64,000 nt of DNA from Sorghum bicolor. Its lineage: Eukaryota > Streptophyta > Magnoliopsida > Poales > Poaceae. Below the pieces are notes generated by a model, which was not told the origin of the DNA, did not search any database, and saw only the letters and a list, made by a program, of their open reading frames with translations. Each line of letters opens with the position of its first letter. Within the stretch, counting starts at the first letter, position 1. Made by a program: the position numbers and the translations under genes. The DNA is taken from NCBI RefSeq assembly GCF_000003195.3, contig NC_012878.2:38440751-38504750 (forward strand), written 5' to 3'. Positions 35,198 to 48,738 of the stretch are shown here, in pieces.

Positions 35198-38100
35198 TGT
35201 CACAGAACCAACCAAATTATAAGAGTTCAAGTGTAGAAACGATCGACTAGCAATCAAGTTTCCAAACTTGAGCCCATATAATCCTGGTAGTCAACTGAAA
35301 TCACGAAGGACTTCAAACTAACTTGCAACAAACCAAGATCGTAATAGTTCAACATAACACAACGAATGTTACATAGTCATTCATTGCCGTCGAAGCGGCA
35401 CCACATCAGAGTTACTTAGTTATTACAACACAAGTTTGCAGTAGCGGAAGCAAAATAGTTTACAACACACATTCCAAAGTTTTTGTTATTGCCAGAGTCT
35501 CATGCCATCCATCCAAAAGCAACAGGTACGAAGTTGTTAGAGAACCGCACCCAACGGTTTAGTCTTCATCCCTAGCGGGATGGAGACAGGTCTTGCAGAA
35601 GCCGTCATAAAAGACATCATCTGCAACATGTGGGAATAAACCCTGAGTACGAGGATGTACTCAGCTGGACTTACTCGTCTAGTAAAAACATAAAATACAC
35701 CAAGGATCATGCAAGGCTAAATATAAAGTGTAGCTGGCTTGACTCCACATTTGCCAAAAGCTCAAGTGATTACTATACCCTTTGTAAAGGCATCATATTA
35801 ATCTTAATTAGCCTAGCACTAGGTTAGCACCTGTACTAAAGCTCTTCACTTTGATTAATACAAACAATAATAACCATATCAAGTTCTTCATATGCTCTTC
35901 CTTGCTATCATCATTATCACGAACCATTGTTCTTTAGTGAATGCTACGTTTGTCGCTGCTCTGTCAAGTTCTCACTATCTGGGAGAGACAGCGATTCGAA
36001 TCGATTCCTATCCAGCTGGAGGGTTATTCCTAGCACTCACCCAAGCATCCCCCGTCGGAGAGCCAGCGGGTCACCCTTGATACGACTTAGGATTCGCGGC
36101 TCCGATCAGCACCGCACTCCCAGGGCTACCACTCTGCCAGGGAGGTCAGTACTTTTAACTCACCTGCCTTTGGTCTTACGCCAATGGTCCCCCGCACACC
36201 GCACTTCCTCTGGTAGTACGCACTTTATACTTGCCGGTCTTCCGGCCTGAGTCGTACTACTAGGCTTCGCGGTCGGAATGAGTTATCCAGCCAACTAAGT
36301 TTCAGGCATGCGTTCAACATGACAAGAGGACGTACATCGATCGGTCCTTAGCTTCCACAGACGGAGTTACTACAACCTTGCAAAACTCCGCCCGGCTTAA
36401 ATTATTTTAATCAGGTTCTTCCCACGATAGCACATATAGACAATCGTGATCCGAAACAACCCTATCTCGTGCAGGTGACAGGATATCACCCGACTTCTAC
36501 CGATTTAAGCATGGCTAAGCTGCTACTCGATCCTAACTCTATGACTAGGCAATGGTAAGATATCTGGACAAGGAATAAGGATAATGCAGCAAGGGTTTCA
36601 TCACAACTCCTATACGTAATGCATCAATAGATATAACATATTCAAGTAAACTTTCGAAATTAAAGTGAGAGACTTAAGATGCTCCGGGGCTTGCCTTTCA
36701 CGAACGATGCAGGCTCATGATTAGGGCACTCGACCTCCTCTGTGGGCTCCTCGTGTCCGGCTTGCTGGACCTCCGCCTCCGGGTTGATCTCTTGGTCCTT
36801 GGGGTTCACCTGGAGCTCGAACGCAGTTGTCACTTCCGGTGCACCTATTGCATGCATAATGAATAAGAAATGTGTGCATGCTAGATGAGGATGAATGCCT
36901 AGTAACATAATTAGAACTTCACTGGACACTCATTTACGGAGTAACTTTCATAAGAAGTTCACACAAGATGATTAACTACTTAGCAATATTACCAAGTTAA
37001 ACTATAAACAGCAATGACCAACATAACAGTGCAGCTCAAGGAATAAATCATAACTAGAGCTATGCAGATCCAACAAACATGAGTGAGGACATTCTGGAAA
37101 GCTTATGAAATTGGCTACATTTCATCTTTAAACATCACAGCAAGATTCATAAGTTAAACAAGTCAATTAAACAAAGTTCCAAGTTCTGTCCCAGAAAGAC
37201 AGAGAACACCTATTTCTGGAACCTAACTTTGAGAAGCCATAACTTTTGAACTACTGGACCAAATGATCCCAAATTTAAGCTACAGCTAGTTCATAAAATT
37301 TACAACAACTTTTATTTAAACAAGTCTCTCAGAAAACCTACTTATTATCACACAAAGGTCAAATTACTCCCTTGCTGTCCAGGACAGCTATAAACCTTTA
37401 ATTAATTATTTGATGACAAAGTCAAAACATATTCAGTGCCAACCAAAGGGCTTACCAGCACAAGCATAACTTAAGATTCACAGAACATCACATGTTGACC
37501 CCTAATCATTTAATAATATGGTATTTATTAATTTAATTCCGTAAAAGGACATAATTACAAGATACCAGCAACAGTGCTTAGAAAAATCTACAAAAATTAC
37601 AGCAGCACAAGCATAGCATCTTGATATTACCATAAAATTTTTAGAGGAATTGCACATGCCAAACTTAAGATAAGTATTTAACATGTATCAAGGTTCTTAT
37701 TTCCATAAATTAAGAAACATGGCTTAGATAGTGTCAAACAACAGATTTCAGATTATTTGCATGTTACCATTATCATAAACAAGCTTGACACTAGAGTAGA
37801 GCACCAGCATAAGCACCAAACATTTATTACGATTTGAATATGAAAACAAGCCATATCATAAACATAAATTACATATCACAGATACAATACTCAGAGCATA
37901 GCATAAAAATTTCATAGCAAAAGGAGCAGTAAATCAAAAGATATGAATTTATACTTAAATAACAAGATTAAATCATAACAATTACTTTTCCCAGAAAACA
38001 TGGTGCATGTTGTATTGTTATTAAAAATTAGCCATCTCAAGGATCACTACAAAATTTATTTCACAATTTTTGGCTCATAGGAACTAGAGATATGATTTTT

Positions 38101-39573
38101 GCAAAAACAGCACAAACCCTAAATCCAACAAAGGAGAAAGAGAGACTGACAGGGGGACCCCGCAAGTCAACGGACCCCACACGTCAGTGACCCGAGAGCA
38201 GAGGCGCGACTTGACCGCCGGAGATCTCGTCGACGGCGAGGTCTCGGCGATGGCCAAGAGCACCATCGTGCTCCCCACTCCATTCCGCACCGATTGGTAC
38301 CAGAAACCCTAACTCTACCGAACCATAGGTACCTCGCCCTCGCGAATGGCGGCGCGGCGGTGGTGTGCGGCCGACCGCCGGCGTCTCTGGTCGGAGACTG
38401 GGCGAAAGAGGACTCGGACGAGCATCAGCATGACTCAGCGGAGCTTTTGGGACAATAACAAGGAGAAATGGTGGACTACAGAGCCCTGGCCACGACACCG
38501 GTGACCACGGCGGAGCTCCGGTGAGGTAAGCTCGCAACGAAGAAGTCAATGCGGGCTTACCGAGGCTCGGCAGCCGCAGCCAACTTGACGACGGTGTTGC
38601 GGGGAAGCTAGCGGAGTGCTGGACGGAGTCACTTGGCCGGAGACGCTGAGACGCGAGCACGCGAGCTCGCCGAAGCAGTGGCGGCGACGTGGAGAAGACG
38701 ACGGACGCGAGAGAGGGCGAACCAGAGTGGAAATGGCATTGTCCACGCGACCGGGGGCGCCGTGGCTTGCTGTAGGACACACTGAGGACTGATGAGCGGG
38801 ACCAACGGCGACGTATGGACGCCACGAGTCCAGACACGTGGCATCACCGGCGAGCTCCCCTCTGCTGACGGCGTCTCCATTCAGTTTCAAAAGCCGACTG
38901 AAACTTGATTTTGCACTGCGATTATCTCCTAAACCATTCGATGATTTTGCTGGCTAATTGCTCCATGATGTAGAGCTACACGAGGACTCCAACATTGCTT
39001 ACAAGATCAAGGTTTGATTCGGCCTAGAATTCAAATTGGAAACCAAACAAAACACCATCGAGCAAACTGTTGCAATCCCACACTTAGAAAATTTTCTAAG
39101 TGTTGGAAACAGCCCCAAATCTGCCTTGTGGGCCATTTTTAGCATGATGTGTTTATTTTCATGAGATGGACATAAAACATCTTTTGTTCCTTATAAAATT
39201 TGCTACAACTTTGCTGTAGAACGTTTTGACATGCAAACACTTTCAAAAACACTTTTTAAGAGCTTAAGCAAAAGAGGTTTCTAGGGCCTATACTTGGAAG
39301 TATGACTTAAGCACTTAATTTGGAAAAGTGATCAACATGAACATTGTTCCTAAGGTTGAGTTAAGCATAGAGAAACTATTTACTAAGGCACAGCACACAA
39401 GCATGAGCATGGCACAAGCAAACACAATCATAGGAAGCATATTTAATCAAGTTAAGTCACACTTTAGCATAATATGACATGACTCAAGGTAGATGATGAT
39501 CATGATATGCTTGAGTAGATAATGATGCTCATGTTATGCATGTGATTGAAGCAACCATAACACTGGGGTGTTA
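35198..39573 (-). mobile_element. 3' LTR of chromovirus D (about 4.4 kb)
   Basis: The sense strand starts near TTAACACCCCAGTG (right edge, probably TGTAACACCCC originally) and ends TTGGTTCTGTGACA (left edge). These are the usual ends of Tekay-type LTRs. A GC-rich block at about 38140-38890 holds long but meaningless open frames on the minus strand and lies within the LTR, not in a host gene. No other gene is seen in it. The second copy is outside the window, so the boundary at 39573 is inferred from the polypurine tract. Confidence 0.75.
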
Positions 39574-39612
39574 AAGCCCTCCGCCCTTACAAAAATCTTG
39601 TCCCGAGATTTG
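39574..39612 (-). other. Polypurine tract of D
   Basis: The sense strand reads TTTTTGTAAGGGCGGAGGGC directly before the LTR start, preceded by ATCTCGGGACAAG. This is the standard sequence before the 3' LTR of Tekay elements. Confidence 0.7.
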
Positions 39613-39617
39613 GAAGC

Positions 39618-41393
39618 TTACTGATTTTTGAAGAAAGTTTTATAAACTTCTTTTAAATAGTCCTCCGTTTCCCAACTGGCATCTTCCTCTCCGTGGTTAC
39701 TCCACAACACTTCGTAGAACTTAACCACATGATTTCGTGTTACCCGTTCCTTGCGGTCAACAACCACTATAGGTTTCTCCTCATACACCAAGTCAAATTT
39801 CAACTTGATATCCCGAACTTCCACTCGTTCTTCCGGAACACGAAGGCACTTTTTCAATTGTGATACATGAAAGACAGGAAAAATAGCTCGAAGCTCAACC
39901 GGTAGTTGAACTTTGTATGCTACGTTCCCTTTCTTCTCGAGAATCCGATAAGGTCCCACATAACGAGGTGCAAGCTTTCGCTTGACTCCAAACCTTTGTA
40001 CACCTTTCATCGGAGACACCTTGATATACACATGGTCACCAACTGCAAACTCAATCGGCTTCCTTCTCTTATCAGCATAACTTTTCTGACGAGCTTGAGC
40101 AGCATCTAGATGTTGCTGGATGGTACGGACTTGCTGCTCTGCTTCATTCACGAAATCGATGACATAATACCTTCGCTCCCCGGGTTCCACCTAATTCAAC
40201 GGGGTTCGACACTTTCGACCATACAGGGCTTCAAATGGAGCCATCTTGATGCTCTCTTGGTAACTATTGTTATAAGAGAGCTCAGCTAACGGCAACCACT
40301 TTACCCAAGAACCCTTTGAAGAGAGAGCACATGCCCTCAACATGTCTTCTAGGATTTGGTTAACACATTCAGTTTGGCCGGCCGTTTGAGGATGATAAGC
40401 AGAACTACGAACCAAGTGAGTACCAATCTGCTCATGAAGACACTCCCAAAAATGGGCAGTGGACTGTGGTCCACGATCTGATATGATAGTTCGAGGCACA
40501 CCATACTGATGGACAATGTGCTCGAAGTACGATTTTGCATACTAATGTGGACAATAGTCAGTTCGAACTGGAATAAAACGAGCAACCATGGTCAAACGGT
40601 CTACAATCACCCAGATGGAGTCGTAACCCTTAACAGAAGTTGCAAGTCCAGAGATGAAATCCATGCTGACTTCTTCCCATTTCCAACCAGGAATGGACAA
40701 GGGTTGAAGTAAACCTACTCTCATGTGAATGGCCTTCACACGACAACAGTTATCACAACGAGCGACAAAAGCAGCAATCTCCTTTTTCATTTTTGTCCAC
40801 CAAAATAGAGGTTTCAGATCCTGATACATCTTGCTACTACCAGGATGGATAGACAACTTGGATGAATGAGCTCCAGATAAGATCTGATTTCGCAGCTCAC
40901 GGTCATTTGGGACCACAAGTCGATCTTTGAACCATAGGATTCCGTTCTCATCGACTCGGAAATGCTTGGTTTCTTCTTCTTTCATTTTCCTCTTTATATG
41001 GTAGATGCCTATATCTGTTTGCTGCAATTCGATGACTCGATTGTGAAGAGAACTCTTCAGGGAAATCTGGTTGAGCACAAGTGGGTGCATAGGGTGTGAC
41101 AACAATGGATCTTCCATTTGAACTGAATGACAGTGCGCTTTCCTACTCAAGGCATCCGCAACCACGTTTGCCTTGCCTGGATGGTAGTGCACTTGAAGAT
41201 TATAATCTTTAATCAACTCAAGCCACCTTCGCTACCGCATGTTCAACCCAGGTTGAGTGAAGATGTACTTGAGGCTCTTATGATCGGTGTAGATATTGCA
41301 TAGATTACCCAACAAATAGTGCCTCTAGATTTTTAAAGCATGGACGACCGTAGCCAATTCTAAGTCATGAGTAGGGTAATTAACCTCATGCTT
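39618..41393 (-). pseudogene. pol: D integrase with chromodomain
   Basis: Sense order: end of RNase H (LIKDYNLQVHYHPGKANVVA), zinc region (HPGSSKMYQDLKPLFWW, CDNC), core with VSMDFISGL, TIISDRGPQST and GQTECVNQILED giving D, D and E, then GPYRIL, then a chromodomain (VDRKERVTRNHVVKFYEVLW, SWETEDYLKEVY). The frame is the same throughout but has TAG at 40542-40544 and 40191-40193 (the latter where relatives have Trp), and at 41232-41234 where Gln is expected. The chromodomain is known in this clade to target integration to heterochromatin. Confidence 0.85.
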
Positions 41394-43333
41394 TCAAAGT
41401 TGCTGCAAGGCATAAGCGATAACGCGACCTTCTTGCATCAACACATAGCCTAGACCGATACCGAACGCGTCATAAAAGACATCAAAAGGCTTCTCGATAT
41501 CGGGTTGAGCTAGGACAGGAGCTGATGTCAGCATTGTCCTCAATTTGTGGAATGCCTCTTCACACTCAGGCATCCACACAAACTTCTCATCCTTCTGAAG
41601 TAGGCGAGTCATAGGCTTGGATGTTTTTGAGAATTCCGAAATGAATCGACGATAATACCCAGCCAGACCTAGAAAACTCCGAACCTCGTGCACCGAAGTT
41701 GGAACTTTCCAATCCAGCACTTCTTGCACTTTAGCCGGATCCACCGAGATACCTTCTTCAGATAAGACATGGCCCAAGAAAGGTACTTTCTTTAGCCAAA
41801 ACTCGCATTTGCTGAACTTGGCGTAAAGCTGATGGTCACGCAAACGTGACAACACCACACGCAGATGCTCCGCGTGCTCTTCTTCATTGCGAGAGTATAC
41901 CAAGATATCATCAACGAAGACCACCACAAACTTGTCCAATTCGGGCATGAACACTGAATTCATGAGATACATGATGTGAGCAGGTGCTTTGTAAGACCGA
42001 AGGACATGATGAGATATTCATACAACCCATACCTCGTTGAGAAAGCTGTCTTAGGTACATCTTCAGGACGGATGTTGATCTGATGGTACCCAGATCACAA
42101 ATCAATCTTGGAGAATACCTTGGCTTTAGACAACTGGTCAAATAGGATATCAATTCGAGGAAGAGGGTACTTATTCTTGATGGTCACCGCATTCAGAGGA
42201 TGATAGTCCACACACATGCGCAAAGACTGATCCTTCTTCTTCACAAAGATAGCCGGACAACCCCAAGGAGAAGAACTAGGACGAATAAGACCCTTCTTTA
42301 ACAACTCATTTAGCTGGGTCTTAAGCTCAGCTAGCTCATTTGGTGGCATTCTATATGGTCTTCTAGAGATAGGAGCAGTACCTGGAAGTAATACAATTTT
42401 GAACTCCACATCCCGATCTAGAGGAAGCCCGGGCAAATCATCAGGGAATACATCTGGGAACTCACACACCACCAGAATATCCTTGATGGCCCTAGATGTA
42501 ACTGCATTCATCGTGCTACGGATATGAATATCTCGAGGAAGTTGCACTAAGAACGCCTCTTTGGTATTCGGGTCTCTCAACATCACTACACGAGTGGTGG
42601 TGTCAATAAGAACCCCGTTGCCACTCATCCACTTCATCCCCAGAATTACATCTATACCCACACTGGGTAGAACAACCGGATCAACAAGGAACTGACGGTC
42701 TCCTATTTCTAGAGTTGCCCACAAAACCACTTGATTGGTAGAAATATCATTTCCAGCCGCACTAATGCAATAACTGCCCTTATCAAGTGTAATTGCCTTG
42801 AGATTATACTTAGACACAAAGTCTAAACTCACAAAAGAATGCGATGCTCCTAAATCAAAAAGCACAAGGGCATCACATTGGTTAACCAGAAAAATACTAG
42901 CCGTAACTACCTCACCAGCAGGGATTGCTTCCACAGTTGTATAGTGAACACGCCCTTGACGGACGTTCCCTTGGTTGCCCTTCTTTGGCAGGTAAGGACA
43001 GTTGCTTTGCCCAGTGCCCTGTCTGATTGCAATTCCAACACTGACGGTTGGCAGGTGGAGTCTTGGCATAGCTGGGACCCGTGTTGCCCCTACGAAGAGC
43101 AATAGAGTAGCCCTTGCGGAATCCCGTCTTCGCCTGATTCTTCTTCGCTGGAGGGCGATATCGCTAGTTAGGAGTTGGAGCACGATACTGGGGTCTAGCT
43201 GCCACTGGAGCCTTGGATTGTGATGCCCCTGCCCCGGCCTCAAAAGCCCTCTTGCTAGTCTTGGTCGTAGTGTACACAGTGTTATAGTTCTCTTGGGTAA
43301 GAGCATCACTGACAAACTCATTGAAAGTTGCAC
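41394..43333 (-). pseudogene. pol: D protease and reverse transcriptase
   Basis: The protease active site reads [12 protein letters not shown], where the family has DSG; Leu in place of Ser would inactivate it. RT follows with [13 protein letters not shown] and [20 protein letters not shown]. After KVFSKIDL a stop near 42094 interrupts the frame, which resumes after about 120 bases with [15 protein letters not shown] and [15 protein letters not shown]. The beginning overlaps the gag tail in another frame; the zinc knuckle region ([12 protein letters not shown]) is split by a frameshift near 43020-43060. Confidence 0.8.
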
Positions 43334-43981
43334 ACTTAGTGCGGCCCATAGTCTTCAACAACTTGGGGCCAAGACCCCGCTTGAAGCTAGCAATCTTCTT
43401 CGACTCCGTACTCACAAAGTCAGGAGCATACCTTGATAGGTGATTGAAAGCATGCAAGTACTCCTTCAGGGTTTTGTTGCCCTGAGTCAACTGTATAAAC
43501 TCAGTATGCTTCATTTCCATGACACCAGGAGGTATGAAATGCCCCTTGAAAGCTTCACGGAAGAGATTCCAGTCAAGCACAGTGTCGGCCGAAAGAGCCT
43601 CCCAATACTGATTCCACCAGATACCTGCTGGCCCCTGCAGTTGATGAGCTGCATACTTAGCCTTCAAACCATCGGTCAGCCGAAGTAAGCGGAACTTTTG
43701 TTCCACCGTGTTCAGCCACTCCTCAGCATGAAGGGGTTCTTCAGCCTCTCTGAAAGATGGGGTCTTGGTATCTATGAAATCCTTGAAGCTGCTGTACTGG
43801 TTAGGTGCTGGCCCATTTGGTGCATTCCGACCACCCTGGTTTGCCATCTGATTGATGGTTTCAGTGAGCAACCTCTAATTTTCCACCATCATTTGCATCA
43901 GCTCAGCTGGATTTGGTGGTGGAGGAGGAGGGGGTGGGTTCATGTTCGCACGCTGTTCCGCACCTCGAGTGCCACGAGACA
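43164..43981 (-). pseudogene. gag: D gag with an early nonsense codon
   Basis: The ATG at 43981 gives MSRGTRGAEQRANMNPP, then a proline run, then a TAG at 43875-43877 (about codon 36). The same frame continues RLLTETINQMANQGGR and a full retrotransposon gag domain (FRLLRLTDGLKAKYAAHQL, FREAFKGHFIPP). It ends at a stop at 43164 just before the zinc knuckle, where the reading frame also changes. CAG-to-TAG is the simplest explanation for the early stop. Confidence 0.8.
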
Positions 43982-44311
43982 TCTGTAAAGACACAGTTAG
44001 TGAGCATTGATGATGACAAGACTTGCCGTAGAAGAACTTATATTCATGCCTGAAAGTATTCGAGAGAATAACTTTACAAAAAAGGCACAATAATTCCATT
44101 CCACAAAACAACATCACCAATCCAACACATGACTCAGATATCCGCAATATGCACAACAACAGAAAACATCATCACAACCGGTCGAACATGATAAGGTTAA
44201 ACAGCATTGGGCCCATAAAGTTATTACACCATCACAGTACAGGCCATAAGTCAAAGATCACGGTTCCGGATTACAACATGATAACAAAAGCACAACTGCT
44301 GACAGTGATAC
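43982..44311 (-). other. Leader upstream of D gag, cut by E
   Basis: No gene. Neither the Tekay PBS nor the LTR end was found here, so the leader is incomplete. GATAC (44307-44311) is the predicted target duplication for E. Confidence 0.5.
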
Positions 44312-45022
44312 TGTTGACACCGTTTTTGGACACGTGCACAGGAATCAGTAGGGTACAAGATCGGCAGGCGGAGCAACGGTAACTAGACTGCCGAAGAGCT
44401 GCCGATGAGGAAGGTTGCCGACGAAGGGACGATTGAGTGTGACTAAGTCCAGGAGTGGTGGCTTGTTCCTAACCGATGACCAGTGCTAATGTTTGCCGAT
44501 GGCGATAGCAGGAAGGCTGCCGATGGCTCCGTGGGAGTTGCCGATTGACCCGTGGCGGTATCCTGGTCGGTTACAAGGGGATAGTTTTATGTTTTTCCTT
44601 AATCGTTTAAATTCATTTTGTATACGGATTCTGTTTAATTTGGAATTCAAATCTTAGTTGTGTCTGATTGTAGCTCTTTGAGCAGGGTATAAATATAGAC
44701 CCTAGAGCCTTGTAATAGGACAGGATCAATCAATCAAACACAAGTTTTTACTCATATTCCAGCATTTACTTTTTCGACGACTTCGTCATACTTTTTCCTT
44801 TACGTTATGAGTTCTTAGGAATTCGTCGACTTAAGTTCGGTGTATTCTTGAGTTCCGCTTGAATACCTCTTGGCCGTGACATCCGGGCGCATCGCTGTTG
44901 TCAGGACCAAAGTATTCAAGTTACCACCTTTGCCGATAGTAAGGTCAAATCGGCTGGCACGCCTTAACGTTTAAATCGGGTATTAGCCCTTTGTGTTTGC
45001 AGATTCAGCTTTTGCATCAACA
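44312..45022 (+). mobile_element. 5' LTR of E
   Basis: TGTTGACACCG...TTTGCATCAACA, 711 bp. TATA box TATAAATATAG near 44689. Several GCCGAT motifs occur in U3, as in F. Confidence 0.93.
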
Positions 45023-45029
45023 CATCTTT

Positions 45030-45047
45030 TGGCATGCCCGGTGGGAC
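45030..45047 (+). promoter_or_regulatory. Primer binding site of E
   Basis: TGGCATGCCCGGTGGGAC, 7 bases after the LTR. It differs from that of F (TGGCACGCCCAGTGGGAC) at two positions. Confidence 0.75.
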
Positions 45048-45069
45048 CAGAATCAGTATCAAGATCGAC

Positions 45070-48000
45070 ATGTCGACTACTGAGTTCGATCAGGAGAACG
45101 TCATCCCGGTGACGGAAGCCAATCTCAAGGATGAGCAAAGCAAGCTATTGCAAAAGCCATGGAGGATTACAAGCAACAATGTTTGAGGTCCTTCAGCATC
45201 AACAAGAGCGGTGAGGTGATCCATAAAGAAGCACTGCAGGCCCCTCGGTAGGTTACTTTTGACGCCAATCCTGGTAAGCTCCAAGACATGGTCGATAATG
45301 CTATCAACCGTGCCTTGATCAATCAAGCTGGTGTGTTGTCCAATATGGTTTTCAATGCTGTGGCTAGAACTTTCAAAGAAGGACAATTACCATCGAATTG
45401 TCTGGGCCCTGCCTATCATCAGCAAGGATCGCCAGTGGTTACGGCTCCATCGGCTGCTACAGCCGCTGCGGGTACAGAAACTACTGTTCCTCCAAGCACA
45501 TTAGGAGTCACTAATGCACAATCTACGCCGATGACGACCAATCCATCGACTTTAGATGGGCAGATCAAGCTTGCTACAGATCTATTAGCATCGGCAATGT
45601 CGGGATCGCTCCCTCCTCCTAACTGGTGGGGTTATGGTATGCCCCCAGAGCCGACATTGAAGATACCTGGCACGACTCAGACAGCTGATATGAGAGGCAA
45701 GGCTCCTATGGCATCGGCACCTCTGAATATGCCAATGAATCAGAGTCCCCAGTATACTATAGCTACTACTGCAAGACCTTACACTGGGAATTCTCAAGCT
45801 CCAACGTTCCAGATGCCTAACGCATCGGTAGATTCAATGCCGACGCAACAGAGGTTTATGGCTCAGCAAGGGTATGTCAACTCAATGATGATGCCCAATT
45901 ATCAGTCATCGGCAGGGCCTATGCCGACGAATGCTAATAGTGGATGGACAGGGCAGCAAGTCTTTGCACAAATGCCCCAACAGAATCATCAGGCTATAGG
46001 GTTTCAACAAAGCCAGGTCTACCCTGGGTTCCAGAATCAAGGGTTGATCAATCAACCGATGAATCTCGGCCAGCAGATCGGTGGTCAACAGTTTGGTGGT
46101 CAACAGATCGGCGGTCAGCAGATTGATGGCCAGATGATTAACCCAATGTTCCATGCAGACCGCGCACCGCACAGACACGTGGAAGCCTATCAGTAGGTGC
46201 CAGATCCGCAACCGCCTCATCGGCCAGATGCTGATTCTTATTGGGCCGATAAGATTGCTGAAGTAATGAGAGACCAATTTGGGATAAAACCCAAAGTCAA
46301 CACTTACTCTTATCGGACACCGTATCCTCCCGCATATGATTTAATTCCACTTCCAAATCGGTACAAAGTACCAGATTTCACTAAGTTTTCTGGACAGGAC
46401 GATACATCGACCATGGAACATGTCAACAGGTTTATCATCCAATGTGGAGAAGCTGCTAATAGGGACGAGTTAAGGGTTCACCTGTTCTCATCACCATTGT
46501 CTGGATCGGCATTTACTTGGTTTATATCGTTACCTCCCAACTCAATGATTACTTGGGCCGATCTAGAGAAGCAGTTCCATAAATACTTCTTTTTCTGGAG
46601 TCCATGAGAAGAAGATTACCGATTTGGTCAAATTGAAGCAACGCAATGATGAATCGGTTGAAAGTTTTGTGCAGAGGATACGGGAAGTCAAGAACAAATG
46701 TTACAGTCTGGTTTTAGACGATCGGCAGCTAGCCGATTTGGCTTTCCAGGTTTTGTTACCACACATCAGAGACAAGTATGCCTCTCAGGAGTTTAAAAGC
46801 TTAAGTCATTTGGTGCAGAGAATTTCTGATCAAGATATCAGGTCTTTTGAGCCCAAGAGAGCATGGAACAAAAAGGTGTCCTTTGTCGATGAAGTAGCAA
46901 GCTCGGTATCTGATGAGGAACCAGTCATCGGCTTGGCAGAATGGGTGAAAAACAAAAAGCCGATGTCTTGTCCTTTTGGGCACAAAGAGCCAGAGAAGTT
47001 CGCATTTGACATCAGCAAAGCTGATAGGATATTTGAATTTCTACTGCAGGAAGGTCAGATCAAGTTGTCACCCAATCATGTGATCCCATCGGCTGAAGAG
47101 TTGAAGAAGATGTAATATTGCATGTGGCACAATGCAACTTCTCACAGCACCAATGAGTGTAAAGTTTTTAGACAACAGCTGCAATCGGCTATAGAGTCTG
47201 GGAGAATCAAATTTGATAGCTCCAAATCCTAGAAGCTGATGAAGATTGATCAACATCCATTCCCAACAAATATGTTGAATGCAAAGGGGAAGACTAAGGT
47301 CTTAACATCGGAAGCAGCTGAAAAGAGTGCATCGGTAGATCCCCAACATCAGATTACTACTGCCGATGCCAAAGGGAAAGGTCTAATTCAAGAAGTTTCT
47401 AACTCAGGAAGGCCTCCGCGATCCGGTATTGTGATAACTCATAGAAGGCCTTGAGAGACCTGGCAGCAACGGGAGGATCGGTATCGGCGCCAGCAAGAAG
47501 ACTATCGTCGGGAAGAAGAAAGATGCCGACAGGAGTGGAATCGGCACAAGGATCACTGGAACTGTCCGTTCTTTATCCATTGCTGGGAGCAGAACATTAA
47601 ACTGCCCACTGTTGGGGTTTGCCTTGAGTGCAATGGCTATGATCGCTATGACAGGTCTGATCGGCGCTACCATGATGATGATCGGCGATTTAATGGGCCG
47701 ATTAGAGGGAGAGCGTCGGTGCATGATCGGTTGGGAGGCAGGCTCAGTGTGCACGATAGGCTTGGTGATCGTGTTGAATATTTTCCTAGGAATCGGGATG
47801 AACTTGAAGAGATGGCTAATGCACGAGTTCCCGACGAGTTCATATTTTGCAGGGATGCTAATACTTATCGGATGGAGTCAAGAGAATATCGTCGTCCATC
47901 TGTGAGGCAGTCACCCCTTCCCCCATGGTGTCTAGAAGGGTTGACCAAGACACAGAAGAGGATACTGCAACGCGAGAGACGAGAAGAGCTAAGCAGGGGC

Positions 48001-48738
48001 GAGAATTCTGGCCAGTCTGGGGATTAGCAACAGTCGGATCCTGAAGGAAAAGGGCCATCGGCAGATGTCAACATGGTATTTATGTTGCCGATGGAATTCC
48101 TGGCGCCATCCAGTGATGATGAAGAGTTGGAGTTTTCCGACCAGATAGCTCAGTTGGTTCTAGATCCAATGACGGCCATCTTCGAGAAGCCTGCCGATGA
48201 TGAAAGGCAACATCTTAAGGCTCTGTTTGTCAAAGGAAGAGTAGATGGTCAGCCGATGACTAAGATTTTAATTGATGGTGGGGCTGCTATCAATATCATG
48301 CCATATGCAGTGTATCGGAAGCTTGGAAAAGGAGATCAGGATTTGACTAAGACCGATATGATGCTCAAAGACTTTGAGGGGAATGTGTCTCCGGTTAAGG
48401 GAGCTATCTGTGTTGAATTAACTATCGGCAGCAAAACCTTGCCGACAACTTTCTTCGTGATCAGCGGAAAAGGTGCCTATAATTTGCTGTTAGGGAGAGA
48501 TTGGATTCATGCAAACTGTTGCATCCCATCTACAATGCACCAGTGCTTGGTCCAGTGGGTAGGTGACAAGATTGAGATTGTCCCGGGAGACTCTTCCTAT
48601 GTTATTGCATCGGCAGAAGTAGACACTTATGAAAGGACTAGGTGCATCTCAGGAGAGATTTGGGAGAAGGATTTCCTCAAAGTTGCCGATTATGAAATTC
48701 CACCGATCCAAGCAGTCGGTTCTGATGAGGAGTTTTAA
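45070..48738 (+). pseudogene. gag: E gag-protease (multiply broken)
   Basis: The ATG at 45070 starts the same N-terminus as F. Breaks against F: a one-base deletion near 45135, TAG at 45249 (CAG in F), TAG at 46194, an extra base near 46597, TAA at 47113, TAG at 47230 (CAG in F), TGA at 47452 (CGA in F), a frameshift near 47600 and TAG at 48025. The GGQ-repeat region (46070-46135) is longer than in F. The gag domain (FTKFSGQDDTSTMEHVNRF) and the protease segment (KILIDGGAAINIM) are readable. The end overlaps pol as TAATG. Confidence 0.88.

Larger units (their letters stand above)
35198..44311 (-). mobile_element. Element D: Tekay/Del-type chromovirus, 5' part cut off by E
   Basis: Minus-strand Ty3/gypsy element with a 3' LTR of about 4.4 kb, polypurine tract, chromodomain integrase, RNase H, RT, protease and gag. 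It is inserted in B2 at TTCAA (35193-35197). On the right it stops about 330 bases into the leader upstream of gag where E begins, so the 5' LTR should lie beyond the window. Several nonsense codons make it defective. Confidence 0.85.

Noticed and set aside
38184..38890. Long minus-strand open frames that look like a GC-rich host gene
   Set aside because: Three overlapping frames with Ser/Pro/Arg-rich, low-complexity translations and no known domain. They lie within the D LTR and follow from high GC, which removes stop codons.
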